Positions 18,654 through 28,014 of a stretch of 64,000 nt of DNA are shown in pieces (position 1 is the stretch's first letter; each line of letters opens with the position of its first letter). Made by a program: the position numbers and the translations under genes. Under the pieces are notes generated by a model, which did no database searches, was not told where the DNA came from, and worked only from the letters and a program-made list of their open reading frames with translations. The DNA is taken from the NCBI GenBank assembly GCA_963729695.1, contig CAVSOT010000007.1, positions 992,001 through 1,056,000 of the forward strand. The letters run 5' to 3'. Origin of the DNA: PALSA-693 sp963729695 (GTDB lineage: Bacteria; Actinomycetota; Acidimicrobiia; Acidimicrobiales; Palsa-688).

Positions 18654-19546
18654 GTGCCGGTATCCGCCGATCTCCGCTACCCCGAGAGGTACCACGAGGT
18701 GCTCGGCTCCCGAATGGCGTACGTCGAATACGGCACGGGCGACCCGATCGTTTTCCTGCACGGCAATCCGACCTCGTCCTACTTTTGGCGGAATGTGATG
18801 CCCTACCTGGAGGGAGTCGGCCGGCTCGTCGCCCCCGATCTGATCGGGATGGGCGACTCCAGCAAATTCCCGGATTCCGGTCCTAACCGCTACACCTTCG
18901 TCGAACACCGCCGCTACCTCGATGCCTTGCTGAGCGATATCGGCGTCGAGCAGAACGTCACGCTGGTGATGCACGATTGGGGCTCCGCCTTGGGTTTCGA
19001 CTGGGCGAACCGGCATCGCCAGTCGATCCGCGGCCTCGTCTACATGGAGGCCATCGTGCGGCCCGTGACCTGGGACGACTGGCCTGAAGCGGCCCGCCGC
19101 GTCTTTCAGGGCTTTCGTTCCCCTGCCGGGGAATCGATGGTGCTCGACAAGAACGTCTTTGTCGAACGGGTGCTGCCAGGATCGGTGCTATTCCGACTAG
19201 ACGACGCGGAGATGGAGCACTACCGTCGGCCCTACTTGAGCCCGGGCGAGGATCGCCGACCCACACTCACCTGGCCCCGGCAGATCCCCATCGAGGGGGA
19301 GCCCGCCGATGTGACCGCCGTCGTGGCCGATTATGCCGAATTTCTGATGGCGAGTCCGGTCCCCAAGCTGTTCGTCAACGCTGACCCGGGAGCCATCCTC
19401 ACCGGCCGGCAACGTGATTTCTGCCGGTCTTGGCCCACCAGCAGGAGGTCACGGTGGCGGGGAACCACTTCCTGCAGGAAGACTCCCCCGACCAGATCGG
19501 CACGGCCATCGCTGTCTGGTACCGACAGACCGTAGCTCGACGCTAG
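18654..19546 (+). CDS. Haloalkane dehalogenase (LinB/DhaA-like, HLD-II), one frameshift
   Basis: An alpha/beta hydrolase that would cleave carbon-halogen bonds by water, releasing an alcohol and halide. Starting at GTG 18654 (after AAGAGGAG), the residues fall at LinB numbering: Asn38 in HGNPTSS, nucleophile Asp108 and halide-binding Trp109 in MHDWGS, and acid Glu132 in VYMEAI. The catalytic His lies in VAGNHFLQEDSPDQIG. That last part needs a one-base correction near 19430, giving an end at 19546 (AVWYRQTVARR). Uncorrected, the catalytic His is lost. Substrate range cannot be read from sequence. Confidence 0.88.
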
Positions 19547-19848
19547 AACCCCCGTTGCGGTACGCGGCCGTCGACGCGACCGGTCGCCGCTCGATACGTG
19601 GCTGCCGGTTCTTTCACAGTGGCATCCCCGTCGGCTGCATTAGCGCGCTCTTTGGGGCGAAATAGCTGTTGGGGGATCTGGTCGAGGTGGCCAAAGGCGG
19701 AGTGGACCCGACAGGTAAGACGCTACTGGTCGGCCGCCACTTACTGCCATGACCGGCTCGGAGCCCGCCGCCCGGCCTCCGACTTCGAAACTCGGGTGGC
19801 TGGGACTCCGGCCGCTCGCCAACACACCTGTGTAATGAAAGGAAACCC

Positions 19849-20334
19849 GTGCCCCTCCTGAATCCTGGCGACAAGTTCCCCGACCTCGAGGTCAACCCTG
19901 CTGGCTCTTCGCCCATTCGACTTCCCGGCGCGTTCGAAGGACAGTTCGCAGTGGTGCTGTTCTTCCGGGGATCGTGGTGCCCCTACTGCAACGCCCAGCT
20001 GGGGGCCTTCCAGCGGGCGCATGGCAGCCTCCACGCCGTAGGAGCGTCGGTAGCCGCGCTGTCGGTCGACGACGAGCCGACCACCAAGGAGCTGGTCGAC
20101 AAGCTGGGCCTGGAGTTCCCGGTCGGCACCAGCGCCGACCCCGACGCCGTCTCGGCGGCGACGGGGGCGTTCGTGAACCCGGACCCCCGCTACCTTCAGT
20201 CGACAGGCTTTGTGCTGGCGCCCGACGGCACGGTCGTCGTAAGCGTTTACTCCTCGGGGGCGATCGGCCGCCTCGTCCCCGAGGACGTGGTGGGGCTGAT
20301 CAAGTACATCCAGGATCACTCGGCTTCGGCGTGA
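19849..20334 (+). CDS. Peroxiredoxin (AhpC/TSA, thioredoxin fold)
   Basis: A 161-residue cytoplasmic protein that would reduce peroxides with a reactive cysteine. FAVVLFFRGSWCPYCNAQL carries Cys44 and Cys47 in a CxxC arrangement. GAFQRAHGSLHAVGASVAAL and DPRYLQSTGFVLAPDGTVV fit the AhpC/TSA fold. The GTG at 19849 follows GAAAGGA. It precedes an ECF sigma operon that holds a second related protein, so both may respond to the same redox cue. Confidence 0.88.
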   Translation: MPLLNPGDKFPDLEVNPAGSSPIRLPGAFEGQFAVVLFFRGSWCPYCNAQLGAFQRAHGSLHAVGASVAALSVDDEPTTKELVDKLGLEFPVGTSADPDAVSAATGAFVNPDPRYLQSTGFVLAPDGTVVVSVYSSGAIGRLVPEDVVGLIKYIQDHSASA

Positions 20335-20445
20335 TTCGGCCCGAGCTACGCCGAGGGGCTGCCTTGGCCTGGCCGATGGGCATCGCCGCCACCGGGGCGG
20401 CGACCTGCTCGGGCGCGGATGCGGGCGGGGTGACGGTAGCATGCG

Positions 20446-21126
20446 GTGATGGTGCCGATCGAACGGCGCGCCCTGTACGGAACGCGTGGTAGGCACCGCA
20501 CGCCGATGGTCGTGGACGCCGAGTCGGCCGAGTGGCTCCGGGCGCTGCAGGGTCCCGAAAAGGACAAGGCTGCGGCGGAGCTTCATGAACTGCTGCTCAG
20601 GATCGCCCGGCGAGAGGTGCACCGCCGCGACACGGCAGGCCAGGTCACCGGTCCCGAACTGGGCGACGTCGCTCACCAGGCCGCGGCAGACGCCCTCATG
20701 CTGGTAATGAAGAAGCTGCAGCAATTCCGAGGTGACAGCCGTTTCACGACTTGGGCGTACAAGTTTGTGATGTTTGAGGTTTCCACCAAACTCGCCCGTC
20801 ATTTCTGGCGGAGCTCACGCTCTTCGGACCACGATACTGAATGGGACCGCCTGCCGGACCGCTTCGGTATCGTGCCGGCCGAGCAGGCCGAAACCCGTGA
20901 GCTGCTCGCGGCGTTGCGGCGGGCCGTCGAGAGGTCGTTGACAGATCGGCAGCGGCAAGTCTTTGTGGCCATCATCGTCGAAGGGATGCCCCTCGACGCC
21001 TTGGTCGCCGAGATGGGCACCAACCGCAACGCGGTGTACAAGATCATGTTCGACGCCCGCCGCAAGTTGCGCAACGAGCTGATCGCATCAGGGCACCTCG
21101 ACCCAACTTCGGGCGGTCTGCCTTGA
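20446..21126 (+). CDS. ECF-type RNA polymerase sigma factor
   Basis: A 226-residue extracytoplasmic-function sigma factor. Region 2 is seen in ELGDVAHQAAADALMLVMKKL and QFRGDSRFTTWAYKFVMFEV. Region 4 is ERSLTDRQRQVFVAIIVEGMPLDALVAEMGTNRNAVYKIMFDARRKLRNEL. GTG 20446, ATG 20449 and GTG 20452 are all possible starts. Its last bases overlap the start of a small CxxC protein, the usual sigma/anti-sigma arrangement. It probably drives the adjacent peroxiredoxin-like and SDR genes. Confidence 0.9.
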   Translation: MMVPIERRALYGTRGRHRTPMVVDAESAEWLRALQGPEKDKAAAELHELLLRIARREVHRRDTAGQVTGPELGDVAHQAAADALMLVMKKLQQFRGDSRFTTWAYKFVMFEVSTKLARHFWRSSRSSDHDTEWDRLPDRFGIVPAEQAETRELLAALRRAVERSLTDRQRQVFVAIIVEGMPLDALVAEMGTNRNAVYKIMFDARRKLRNELIASGHLDPTSGGLP

Positions 21127-21341
21127 CCGGCCGGGAGAACATCGAGCGGTTCCTCGCCACCGATCCCCGCGATGTGGGCTGCGCAGAAGCCATGGAGATC
21201 CTGCACGTGTACGCCGAGCTGGCGACCTCCGGACGCAAGCCCGAGGAGCTATATCCCGGCGTCGCCGCCCATCTCAGGGCCTGCGGCCCCTGCGCCGAAG
21301 ACCTCGAAGGGCTTCTTTCCGCCCTGGAGGCGGATTCGTAA
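21123..21341 (+). CDS. Small zinc-finger anti-sigma-like protein
   Basis: A 72-residue protein translated from a TTG that overlaps the sigma stop codon. HLRACGPCAEDLEGL is the HxxxCxxC zinc-binding pattern of ZAS anti-sigma factors. It has no membrane segment, so it would be a soluble, probably redox-sensitive, partner of the sigma factor. A related start (TDPRDVGCEQAMDVL, compared with TDPRDVGCAEAMEIL here) survives in a remnant near 24.0 kb. Confidence 0.78.
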   Translation: MTGRENIERFLATDPRDVGCAEAMEILHVYAELATSGRKPEELYPGVAAHLRACGPCAEDLEGLLSALEADS

Positions 21342-21418
21342 GATCAACGGCCACCCCGACGCTCACAAGGACATAGGTCGACGTAAGGGTCGACCGCTGT
21401 GACCGAGGAGTTTCGGAC

Positions 21419-22090
21419 ATGACGATCGCTTCGAGGGTAGCGGCCATGGCAGCCCAACCAGCAGATCCGGCATCGGCGCCGATTCGGGCCGTTTTCGCCG
21501 CCGAACAGGCCGGTCTGGCCGCCGCCGGCACACCACCCGGTGTTGCCCCAGCCGGCTTCCGGCTGTCTGATGTCACCCTCCTCGACCCGTTGGGCGTCCC
21601 AACCACTCTGTCTGGCGCGCTGGCCGGCCAGCTCGGCGTAGTGGTGCTCTATCGAGGCGGGTGGTGCCCGTACTGCAATCTGGCTCTACAGACCTACGAA
21701 TCGGAGCTGCTACCCCGCCTCGAGCAACACAACGCGGTGTTGATAGCGGTGAGCCCCCAGCGCCCGGATGGGTCGCTGCCAGTCCAGCAAAAGCACGACC
21801 TTCACTATTCCGTCCTGTCAGATCCGGGCAACCAGATCGCCTCTCAGCTGGGCGTGGTGACCGGTCCATCCCCCGAAGCGCGCGACACCCAGCTGCGACT
21901 CGGCTTGGACTTGGCGGCCGTCAACGCCGACGGGACGGCCGCCCTTCCCATGCCCACGACGGTCATCGTCGACGAGACCCTCAAGCTGCTGTGGGTCGAT
22001 GTCCATCCGGACTACTCCACCCGGTCCGAACCCCACCATATTCTGGCCGCGCTGGCCGCGCTGGCCGCGCTGGCCGCCGCGACGCGATGA
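21419..22090 (+). CDS. Peroxiredoxin-like AhpC/TSA-family protein
   Basis: A 223-residue thioredoxin-fold protein with the active-site stretch VVVLYRGGWCPYCNLAL (Cys83, Cys86). It then has LIAVSPQRPDGSLPVQQKH and SVLSDPGNQIASQLGV, typical of the alkyl hydroperoxide reductase/DUF899-like branch. It lies in the ECF operon and its stop overlaps the next start (ATGA). The very end is a short GCGCTGGCC tandem repeat coding ALAALAALAA, a likely site of length variation. Confidence 0.85.
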   Translation: MTIASRVAAMAAQPADPASAPIRAVFAAEQAGLAAAGTPPGVAPAGFRLSDVTLLDPLGVPTTLSGALAGQLGVVVLYRGGWCPYCNLALQTYESELLPRLEQHNAVLIAVSPQRPDGSLPVQQKHDLHYSVLSDPGNQIASQLGVVTGPSPEARDTQLRLGLDLAAVNADGTAALPMPTTVIVDETLKLLWVDVHPDYSTRSEPHHILAALAALAALAAATR

Positions 22091-22947
22091 CGTCGCCGTT
22101 CGATGATCGCGTCGCCCTCGTCACCGGCGGCGGGCGGGGCATCGGCCGAGCGGTGGCGGTCAGTCTCGCCGCCGCCGGAGCCCGGGTCGCGGTCGCGGCC
22201 CCTGCCGTCAGCGAGGTGGACGCCGTGGCCGCCTCGATCGCCAACCGCGGCGGAGCGGCGCTGGCCGTCCCGGTCGACCTGGGCCGCCCGGCCCAAGTCG
22301 ACCTGGCCTTGCGCCGGGTGCGCCGGGTGCTCGGCGAAGTTGAGATCCTCATCAACAACGCCGCCGTCGTAGCTCCTCTGGGGCCAACACCGACAATCCA
22401 GCCCGAAGAAGTACTCAACTCTCTTCTGCTGAACGTCCCCGCCCCCATACAGTTGGCCGCCGCGGTAGTGCCTTCCATGCTCGAGAACGGGTGGGGCCGC
22501 ATCGTGAACGTGTCGAGCGCCATCGCGGCCAACCCCGCAGCGATGATCGGGGGAAACATCTACGCAACGACCAAGACAGCCCTCGAAGCTCACACCCTGA
22601 ACTTGGCCGCGGAGCTGGCCGGAACTGGAATCGTGGTAAACGTCTTCAGATCAGGTTCGGTCGATACCGCCATGCAAGCGTGGATCCGAGGTCAACAGGC
22701 GGATCGGATCGGTGCTGCTCTGCACGACCGCTTCGTGCACGCCTACCAGCGAGGGGAGCTGATCTCTCCCGAGAAGTCAGCGGATGAACTCATCGCACTG
22801 CTCCCCAATTCGAGTTCCGGGCAGATCTGGGACGTCACCCAGATGCGCGCCAACCGCGCCCGGGCCAGTTCACAGCCGTACTTCCAAGCCGGCACGGTCC
22901 AGGTTGATGGTTTCGCTGGCCGCGCTGGTCGATGCGCTGTGGAATAA
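22087..22947 (+). CDS. Short-chain dehydrogenase/reductase
   Basis: An NAD(P)-dependent oxidoreductase of 286 residues. It has the glycine motif TGGGRGIG (residues 13-20), INNAAV, and the catalytic Ser and YxxxK in VNVSSAI and IYATTKTALEAH. The C-terminal part is longer than usual (to AGRCAVE). The start ATG overlaps the stop of the peroxiredoxin-like gene, so the two are co-translated. The substrate is unknown; the context suggests handling of reactive carbonyls or quinones under oxidative stress. Confidence 0.85.
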   Translation: MTSPFDDRVALVTGGGRGIGRAVAVSLAAAGARVAVAAPAVSEVDAVAASIANRGGAALAVPVDLGRPAQVDLALRRVRRVLGEVEILINNAAVVAPLGPTPTIQPEEVLNSLLLNVPAPIQLAAAVVPSMLENGWGRIVNVSSAIAANPAAMIGGNIYATTKTALEAHTLNLAAELAGTGIVVNVFRSGSVDTAMQAWIRGQQADRIGAALHDRFVHAYQRGELISPEKSADELIALLPNSSSGQIWDVTQMRANRARASSQPYFQAGTVQVDGFAGRAGRCAVE

Positions 22948-23430
22948 CCCGCCGCGGGGCGCCACCAGGATGGTGCGCAACCAGGCCCTTAATTGATTAA
23001 GAATTCGTCAGCATGGCGGCCCGGGCGGCGCCCGCAGGCCGGCCAGCGCCTGGCGATCGAGGTCCGGGCGGGTCTGCTCGACAAGGCCAGGCGACCCATG
23101 CTGGGCCACGGATGCCGCCGCGAACTCCACCAGACCTTGGCGCGGGAAGAGCCCCCAGTCGGCCTCATCCGCCGCGAAGCATCGTGGGCAGCTCGCCCGA
23201 TCTACGTCACCGACCTGCGGCTGGGCTCGGTGAAATATCGGGCAGCAGGCTATGTGTTGGTCGGACCGGTCCAGGCTCCTCGACACTGAGAGGGCTGCTA
23301 CGAAATGCAAGACGATGCCTCTGAGTCACGACAGCCACCGCCCCGCCTACAGTTGCACACAGCGGATTGGTGGAGGCGCCGGGCACCGTGGTCGTGGGTG
23401 ACGCGACCGGATGGTGGGACGAGCCGCAAC
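22948..23430. other. Stretch with no firm gene
   Basis: A short plus-strand frame (about 22993-23289, ending LRLGSVKYRAAGYVLVGPVQ) has a partly protein-like composition, but there is no start signal or domain I recognise. Confidence 0.35.
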
Positions 23431-23431
23431 C

Positions 23432-23480
23432 GACAGGGCCACATGGCCCTGTCGCAACCGACAGGGCCACATGGCCCTGT
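23432..23480. repeat. Tandem pair of identical hairpins
   Basis: GACAGGGCCA and TGGCCCTGTC form a 10-bp stem with a two-base CA loop at 23432-23453. The same unit recurs 28 bp later at 23460-23480. No T runs follow. These may be protein-binding dyads or RNA processing hairpins. Confidence 0.6.
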
Positions 23481-23659
23481 GTCGACTGCTCACCGAGCGC
23501 CAGTGATTCTCAACTTCTCCCGACCACGCTTGCCAACGCCCCCCGATTGACGGTGGTGCGCTACGTCGCCAGGGGCGACCACCGGCGCTGGGGTGCCCCA
23601 GAGCGTGAGCGCATCTTCCGGCAAACTGCCCCAGGCCGCCGGCCGGGAGAGACTTATCC

Positions 23660-23810
23660 CTGACTCGATTGGCGGCCGAGGAAACCCATCCAGACCGCCA
23701 CGGTCTCGGGCTCTCCATCGTCCAAGCAATCGTCGCCGCCCTCAGCGCGAAAGGCCAACGCAGCGGAGGCCTCCAAATCGAGGTGCGGTTCCCGGCCCCA
23801 ACCCGGTGTC
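23660..23810 (+). pseudogene. Histidine kinase 3' remnant (HATPase end)
   Basis: DRHGLGLSIVQAIVAALSA followed by GGLQIEVRFPAP is the G2 box and last strand of a sensor kinase ATPase domain. Nothing upstream continues it, so only the last 50 codons remain. Confidence 0.55.
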
Positions 23811-23929
23811 GAGTAATGGCCAAGGACACGGGGAGGAAGTGTGTGAGGTAGGCCGCTGGCTGTTCTGCCGCGGCAAGTCGGACGGGCTCCGTCCCTGCGG
23901 TTTCCCGTCGGGGTGCGTGTTCCGCCTCG

Positions 23930-24160
23930 CGGTGGGTGCCGGCGCCGTCCTTGATGACCGCGTCGACGAAGGTGTCGAGCACGTCCATCGCCTGCTCGCA
24001 TCCCACGTCCCGCGGGTCGGTCCGCAGGGACTGGTGCGAGGCTTTGCGATCCGGTCGTGGCTTCCTCGGGATGTTCGTCATCCAGGTATCCGTGAGCGAC
24101 CAGGAGCGCGCGGATCTTTCGCCGCTCCTCGAACATCGTCATCTTGAGCGGGTTGCCCAC
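23930..24160 (-). pseudogene. Remnant of a second ECF sigma/anti-sigma pair
   Basis: On the minus strand, MFEERRKIRALLVAHGYLDD (from about 24136) matches the end of the ECF factor at 20.4-21.1 kb (IMFDARRKLRNELIASGHLD). It is followed by RTDPRDVGCEQAMDVLDTFV, matching the start of its anti-sigma partner. Neither gene is complete, and the sigma upstream part is missing. This is a decayed paralogous copy. Confidence 0.6.
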
Positions 24161-24444
24161 GTGGTAAAGCGGCTGTTGTCGCGGACGGGTCCGGGCCCTG
24201 TACTCGGCCACCTTGTCCACCCTCGGAGAAACCCCCAGGTTCACGGGGCCTCGTTCGGCTTTCATCTGCTTCCACTTCGCCCGGATCCACCTTTTGGTAG
24301 TTGGACTCAGTGCTGTCGTGACGGGGAAACGGGCGGGGCGGCTGGAGGGCCACATGGGGCCCAACCGTCGCCCCGCCCGCTAGCGAGGTGCTGTGGTAGA
24401 ACGGATATGATTGTTGGCTATCCGTTAGCCGGGTGTTGCTTCGC

Positions 24445-25839
24445 CTACCGGGGCGGGAACTGTGAGTTGGGTGCGTTCGGCGCGAGGGCCATGGTCGGGG
24501 CTGTAGCGGTGTAGCCGAGCACCGCGCAGTTGATGTCGACTCCCACCGAGCCGTACGGCTGGGCGGCACCGGTGGCCGGGTTGACACCGGTCAGCAGGTC
24601 GGGTCGGTCAGCGGCGAGGTTCAACACGGTGTTCTCGTCGGTCTGACGGGTGTTGAGGCCTTCGCGGACCGCCTTGGGAGTCCACAGACCGAGCTGGGCG
24701 TCCCAGAGCGGGCTGTAGGCGTCGGCGTGGCGAGGGGTGTTCAAGGTCGGGAAGTCTCCGAAGACGTTGAGGAGATCGCCTCCCTGGCGCAAGGCGTTGA
24801 TCATGGGGAGATTGCCGGCCGAGGCGTCATCGCCCACGAAACCGTCGAGCGCCAGATGCTGGAATCCCTGGGCCTCCGGGTTGTCGGCACCGGTCCCCCC
24901 ATTGATGAACCCGAAGAGGCGCTCACGGGCGGAGCCGAGGAAGTCGTCGCCCCCGTTGAACGATACGTCGTTGAGGGCCGGGACGTAGGTGGAGCGTTCC
25001 AGGACGGCGGTGAGGGGCTGGCCGGCGTCAGTGCTCAGATAGACGATGGGCTCACCAGAGTCGAAGCCCTTGACGAACAACATGTCGGCCCACGAATCGA
25101 AGAACTGACCCTGAGGCGCCGCACCAGGAGATCCAGCAGGCGGGGCGATGTGGATGCCGAGGACCCGGTCGCCGGTGTTGGTGTGATGGACCACGTCGAA
25201 CGGCCCGTTCCCGGTAGCGACGATCGGCGCGTTGTAGACGACCGGGGATCCATCGATTTGGATGAACGGGCTATATCCCGGGCCGGCTACTGCGCCGGGT
25301 TGGAACTTGGCGAGCGGGAACCCTTGGGGTCCGGGCACCGCAATGCGGGTCGGGCTGAAGTCGGGGGCTCCCTGGAAATTGATGTTGGCCGTCCCGAACG
25401 GGTTCTCGGCAGGTGTCGGGTTGGTGAGGGTCACATGCTGCACGCAGGCAGCACACTGAATGGGCATGTCGGCCAGCTTGGGCGCGTAGTTCACGCCTAG
25501 ATCGTCAGCCAGTCCGGAGTCGGAGGCGTCGAGCAGGAGATACCACACCGTTTCAGCCTGCGGTGTCCCGGCGTAGGCGGTGCCTTGATAAATGGGGAGG
25601 CGCGCGGTCTCGTTGCTGAGGTTGATATCGATGGCGCTGCCCAGGGTGAACTTATCCGGTGAGAGGAAACCCTTCAGCTGCCCGAGACCCTTGGCGGATC
25701 CGGCACGACTCCCGGAGGCGTGAGTTGTTGACGCGAAGGCGACCTGATCCAGTAGCAGGCCTGACGCGGCGGCGACTGATGCCGCGATGGCTACCCCGCC
25801 GGCGACGACCCGACGCGAGCGCAAAGCCGGTAGTTTCAT
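24445..25839 (-). CDS. Secreted protein of unknown function
   Basis: This 464-residue protein starts MKLPALRSRRVVAGGVAIAA with a clear signal peptide (to about residue 36, VAFAST). The mature part contains PIYQGTAYAGTPQAETVWYL, a CAAC pair (MPIQCAACVQHVTLTNPTP) and long Asn/Gly/Pro-rich stretches such as FNGGDDFLGSARERLFGFIN. These suggest an extracellular beta-rich fold. I do not recognise a family with certainty. The frame is intact. It stands alone on the minus strand. Confidence 0.8.
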   Translation of the reverse strand: MKLPALRSRRVVAGGVAIAASVAAASGLLLDQVAFASTTHASGSRAGSAKGLGQLKGFLSPDKFTLGSAIDINLSNETARLPIYQGTAYAGTPQAETVWYLLLDASDSGLADDLGVNYAPKLADMPIQCAACVQHVTLTNPTPAENPFGTANINFQGAPDFSPTRIAVPGPQGFPLAKFQPGAVAGPGYSPFIQIDGSPVVYNAPIVATGNGPFDVVHHTNTGDRVLGIHIAPPAGSPGAAPQGQFFDSWADMLFVKGFDSGEPIVYLSTDAGQPLTAVLERSTYVPALNDVSFNGGDDFLGSARERLFGFINGGTGADNPEAQGFQHLALDGFVGDDASAGNLPMINALRQGGDLLNVFGDFPTLNTPRHADAYSPLWDAQLGLWTPKAVREGLNTRQTDENTVLNLAADRPDLLTGVNPATGAAQPYGSVGVDINCAVLGYTATAPTMALAPNAPNSQFPPR

Positions 25840-26473
25840 AAATTCTTCTCCCCTGATCCCGGCCGGGTGATTCCCGGCTTCACCAGATCAGTGTCACTGA
25901 CGATGACGATCTCACCGCCAGACATCGAATTTCTTCACCCTGATTGAGCCGCGTCGCCTAGCGAGAATCGGAGGCCGGGCTTTGAACCTTGGTGTAAAGG
26001 CGTGATGTGACAGTCGTCGGCTGCGGCCAAGGACCAACGATGCTGACAACTGATGACGGCCAATTGATCGCAGCAAGAGGACTGAGGGGGTTGCGATCCG
26101 GGGGGTTTGCCGGGGGGCACCAGCCACGGATTACTGGTATGAGGTCGACGCGCTCGGCTCAACCGCGGAGTCTGCGTCGAGCGTGGAGGCGTCATTCTCT
26201 CCCGTCACGGCGCCGACGTCAGTCCACACTCCAGATCTGGCCGTCATCTTGCGGCGAGCTCGTCCGGCTCGACACAGAGCGCCAAATGAAAAGGCGACGG
26301 GGGGTGGAAATGGCGGATATCTCCTCGGCGTCGTCATGGAATACCCGACTTCGTCGGCGGGGATCTCCTCGCGCAAGCTCTCCCCTCGAACGAGCCCGAG
26401 CAGACACACAGCTGTTCGACACCTTCCCAAGCTCACGGATGCTGCCGCTTCGCTCGTCATGGGCCCCAAAAAC
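25840..26473. other. Non-coding stretch between two secreted-protein genes
   Basis: No coding frame here has convincing composition or a start signal. The part next to 25840 must carry the promoter of the secreted gene on the minus strand. Confidence 0.45.
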
Positions 26474-26477
26474 GTGT

Positions 26478-26509
26478 GAGGGCCGGGAGCAAAATTGCTC
26501 CCGGCCCTC
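26478..26509 (-). terminator. Intrinsic terminator of the lactonase-like gene
   Basis: A perfect 15-bp stem (GAGGGCCGGGAGCAA and its complement) with an AA loop lies 22 bases after the stop of the minus-strand gene. On that strand it is followed after a few bases by five T. It is a good rho-independent terminator. Confidence 0.85.
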
Positions 26510-26531
26510 GCACAATGGGGAAAGCTTTCGA

Positions 26532-27743
26532 CTAGAAGCGGCCGAACCCGGTAGTCACGATGCCAGCGGGCGTAGCGCCGGCCGGGAGCGCCACAGGCGA
26601 GCTCGGGAGCTCCGTGAGAGTCCCGCCATTGTTGATGGCGAAGGCGCCCACAGTGTCGACTCGACTCTCGTTCACATACAACGTGCGTCCGTCAGGGCTC
26701 ACGCTCGGGTCAGTTGCGCCAACCCCGGCGGTGTTGCTGACAACGGTGCTGCCGATGAGCGCCAGGGACCCGTTGGGTGCGATCTGGTAGCTAGAGATCT
26801 CACCCGATCCCGTGTTCACCGCGAACAGGTACCTGCCGTCGGGGCTGATGGCGACCCAGCAAGGCGCCGTCTGGTCGTCTGGGACCGGACTGGCTCCAAT
26901 AGAGGTCAGTGACCCGTTGAAGGCGACGCCGTAAGCGGACACCGTCCCAAGACCAGCTCCGTTGTGGGCGTTGGAGACGAAGAGCTGCTGGGGATTGGTC
27001 GGCCGAAACTCACTACCGAAGGGCCCAAGCCCCTGAGCGGTGAAGGGCGCGCCAGGAGCCTCGGTCAGAAGCCCGTTTCTCCCAACGGCGAAGCTGTCGA
27101 TCTCCGAGGCTCCCACCCGGGTCCCGACCAGGTTGGTACCGGTCGAGTTAAAGAGGACATCGCCAGGCTGCGAGCCATTCGGCAGAGAGACAGTCGAGTT
27201 GGCCAGCGGCCGGAGCTGCCCGAAGGGGGACAGCGTGAACCCGGAGTAGTTCGGTCCAACGGCAGCCGCGTTGGCGACGTAGACGAGACCGTCATGCACC
27301 GCGACGCTGACCGGTGTCGGACCATCCGAGGAGACCACTCCATTGTGCACCAATTGCAGCCTGCCGTCGAAGTTGATTCGCAGGACCGACAACTGGTTGC
27401 TGCCCGCATCCACCGCAATCAGAAAGCGACCATCGTTGGTCACCTGGACAGCGCCCTGCGATGCGAGCCCAGCACCTGTGCCTGCGCCGCCAGCGACGAA
27501 GGGAGACCCCGCAAGCGGAGTGAGAGAACCGTCGAGGTGGCGGTCGAAACCGCTGATCGTATTTGTGCCGACTGTGTTGTCATCGAGATAGACATGGCCG
27601 ATCACCGGAGTCGCACCGGGCCCGAACGCCGGTGCGGCCGCTGCTCCGGCTGCACCAACGCCAACGGCTCCGAGAAGTCCGACGCTACCGAGCGTGGCAA
27701 CGCCGAGCGCCAGGCGCACGGCCTTGTGTGGTCGCTTTCGCAT
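26532..27743 (-). CDS. Secreted lactonase-family/YVTN-type beta-propeller protein
   Basis: About 403 residues. A signal peptide (KAVRLALGVATLGSVGLLGAV, cleavage after AAAA) is followed by repeated blades. Typical blades read NGSLALIGSTVV, SPDGRYLFAVNTGSGEISSY and SPDGRTLYVNESRVDTVGAF. This is the 6-phosphogluconolactonase-like/beta-propeller superfamily, but secreted, so an enzymatic role in sugar metabolism is unlikely. ATG 27743 is preferred over the GTG 18 bases upstream because AAGGA precedes it. A strong terminator ends it. Confidence 0.82.
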   Translation of the reverse strand: MRKRPHKAVRLALGVATLGSVGLLGAVGVGAAGAAAAPAFGPGATPVIGHVYLDDNTVGTNTISGFDRHLDGSLTPLAGSPFVAGGAGTGAGLASQGAVQVTNDGRFLIAVDAGSNQLSVLRINFDGRLQLVHNGVVSSDGPTPVSVAVHDGLVYVANAAAVGPNYSGFTLSPFGQLRPLANSTVSLPNGSQPGDVLFNSTGTNLVGTRVGASEIDSFAVGRNGLLTEAPGAPFTAQGLGPFGSEFRPTNPQQLFVSNAHNGAGLGTVSAYGVAFNGSLTSIGASPVPDDQTAPCWVAISPDGRYLFAVNTGSGEISSYQIAPNGSLALIGSTVVSNTAGVGATDPSVSPDGRTLYVNESRVDTVGAFAINNGGTLTELPSSPVALPAGATPAGIVTTGFGRF

Positions 27744-27792
27744 GATGATCCTTACCTCCACTGATCTCGCAGGGTCGAGTTACCCCACACAA

Positions 27793-28014
27793 TCACTGTC
27801 CTGGCAGAGGGCTCAGCGTTACGACAGTCCCCGGACGGACTGAACCGACAAGCTCAATCGGACGCACGCACAACGTTACGAAACAGGGAGATCCTCGACC
27901 TCCATGAGAGTCCAGATCCAACCAAAGCCCTCTTACCTCGCCCCTGAACGAGTTACCGGCTCGGTCAACCTGCACGATGCCCAAGAGCATGCGGTGAAGT
28001 GAGGAGGAGTGCAT
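27793..28014 (-). CDS. Possible small protein upstream of the propeller gene
   Basis: A 73-residue frame, MHSSSLHRMLLGIVQVDRAG then FRGEVRGLWLDLDSHGG and VRPGTVVTLSPLPGQ, with protein-like composition and no known domain. It ends about 50 bases before the propeller gene on the same strand. I have no family match in mind; it may be chance. Confidence 0.3.
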   Translation of the reverse strand: MHSSSLHRMLLGIVQVDRAGNSFRGEVRGLWLDLDSHGGRGSPCFVTLCVRPIELVGSVRPGTVVTLSPLPGQ

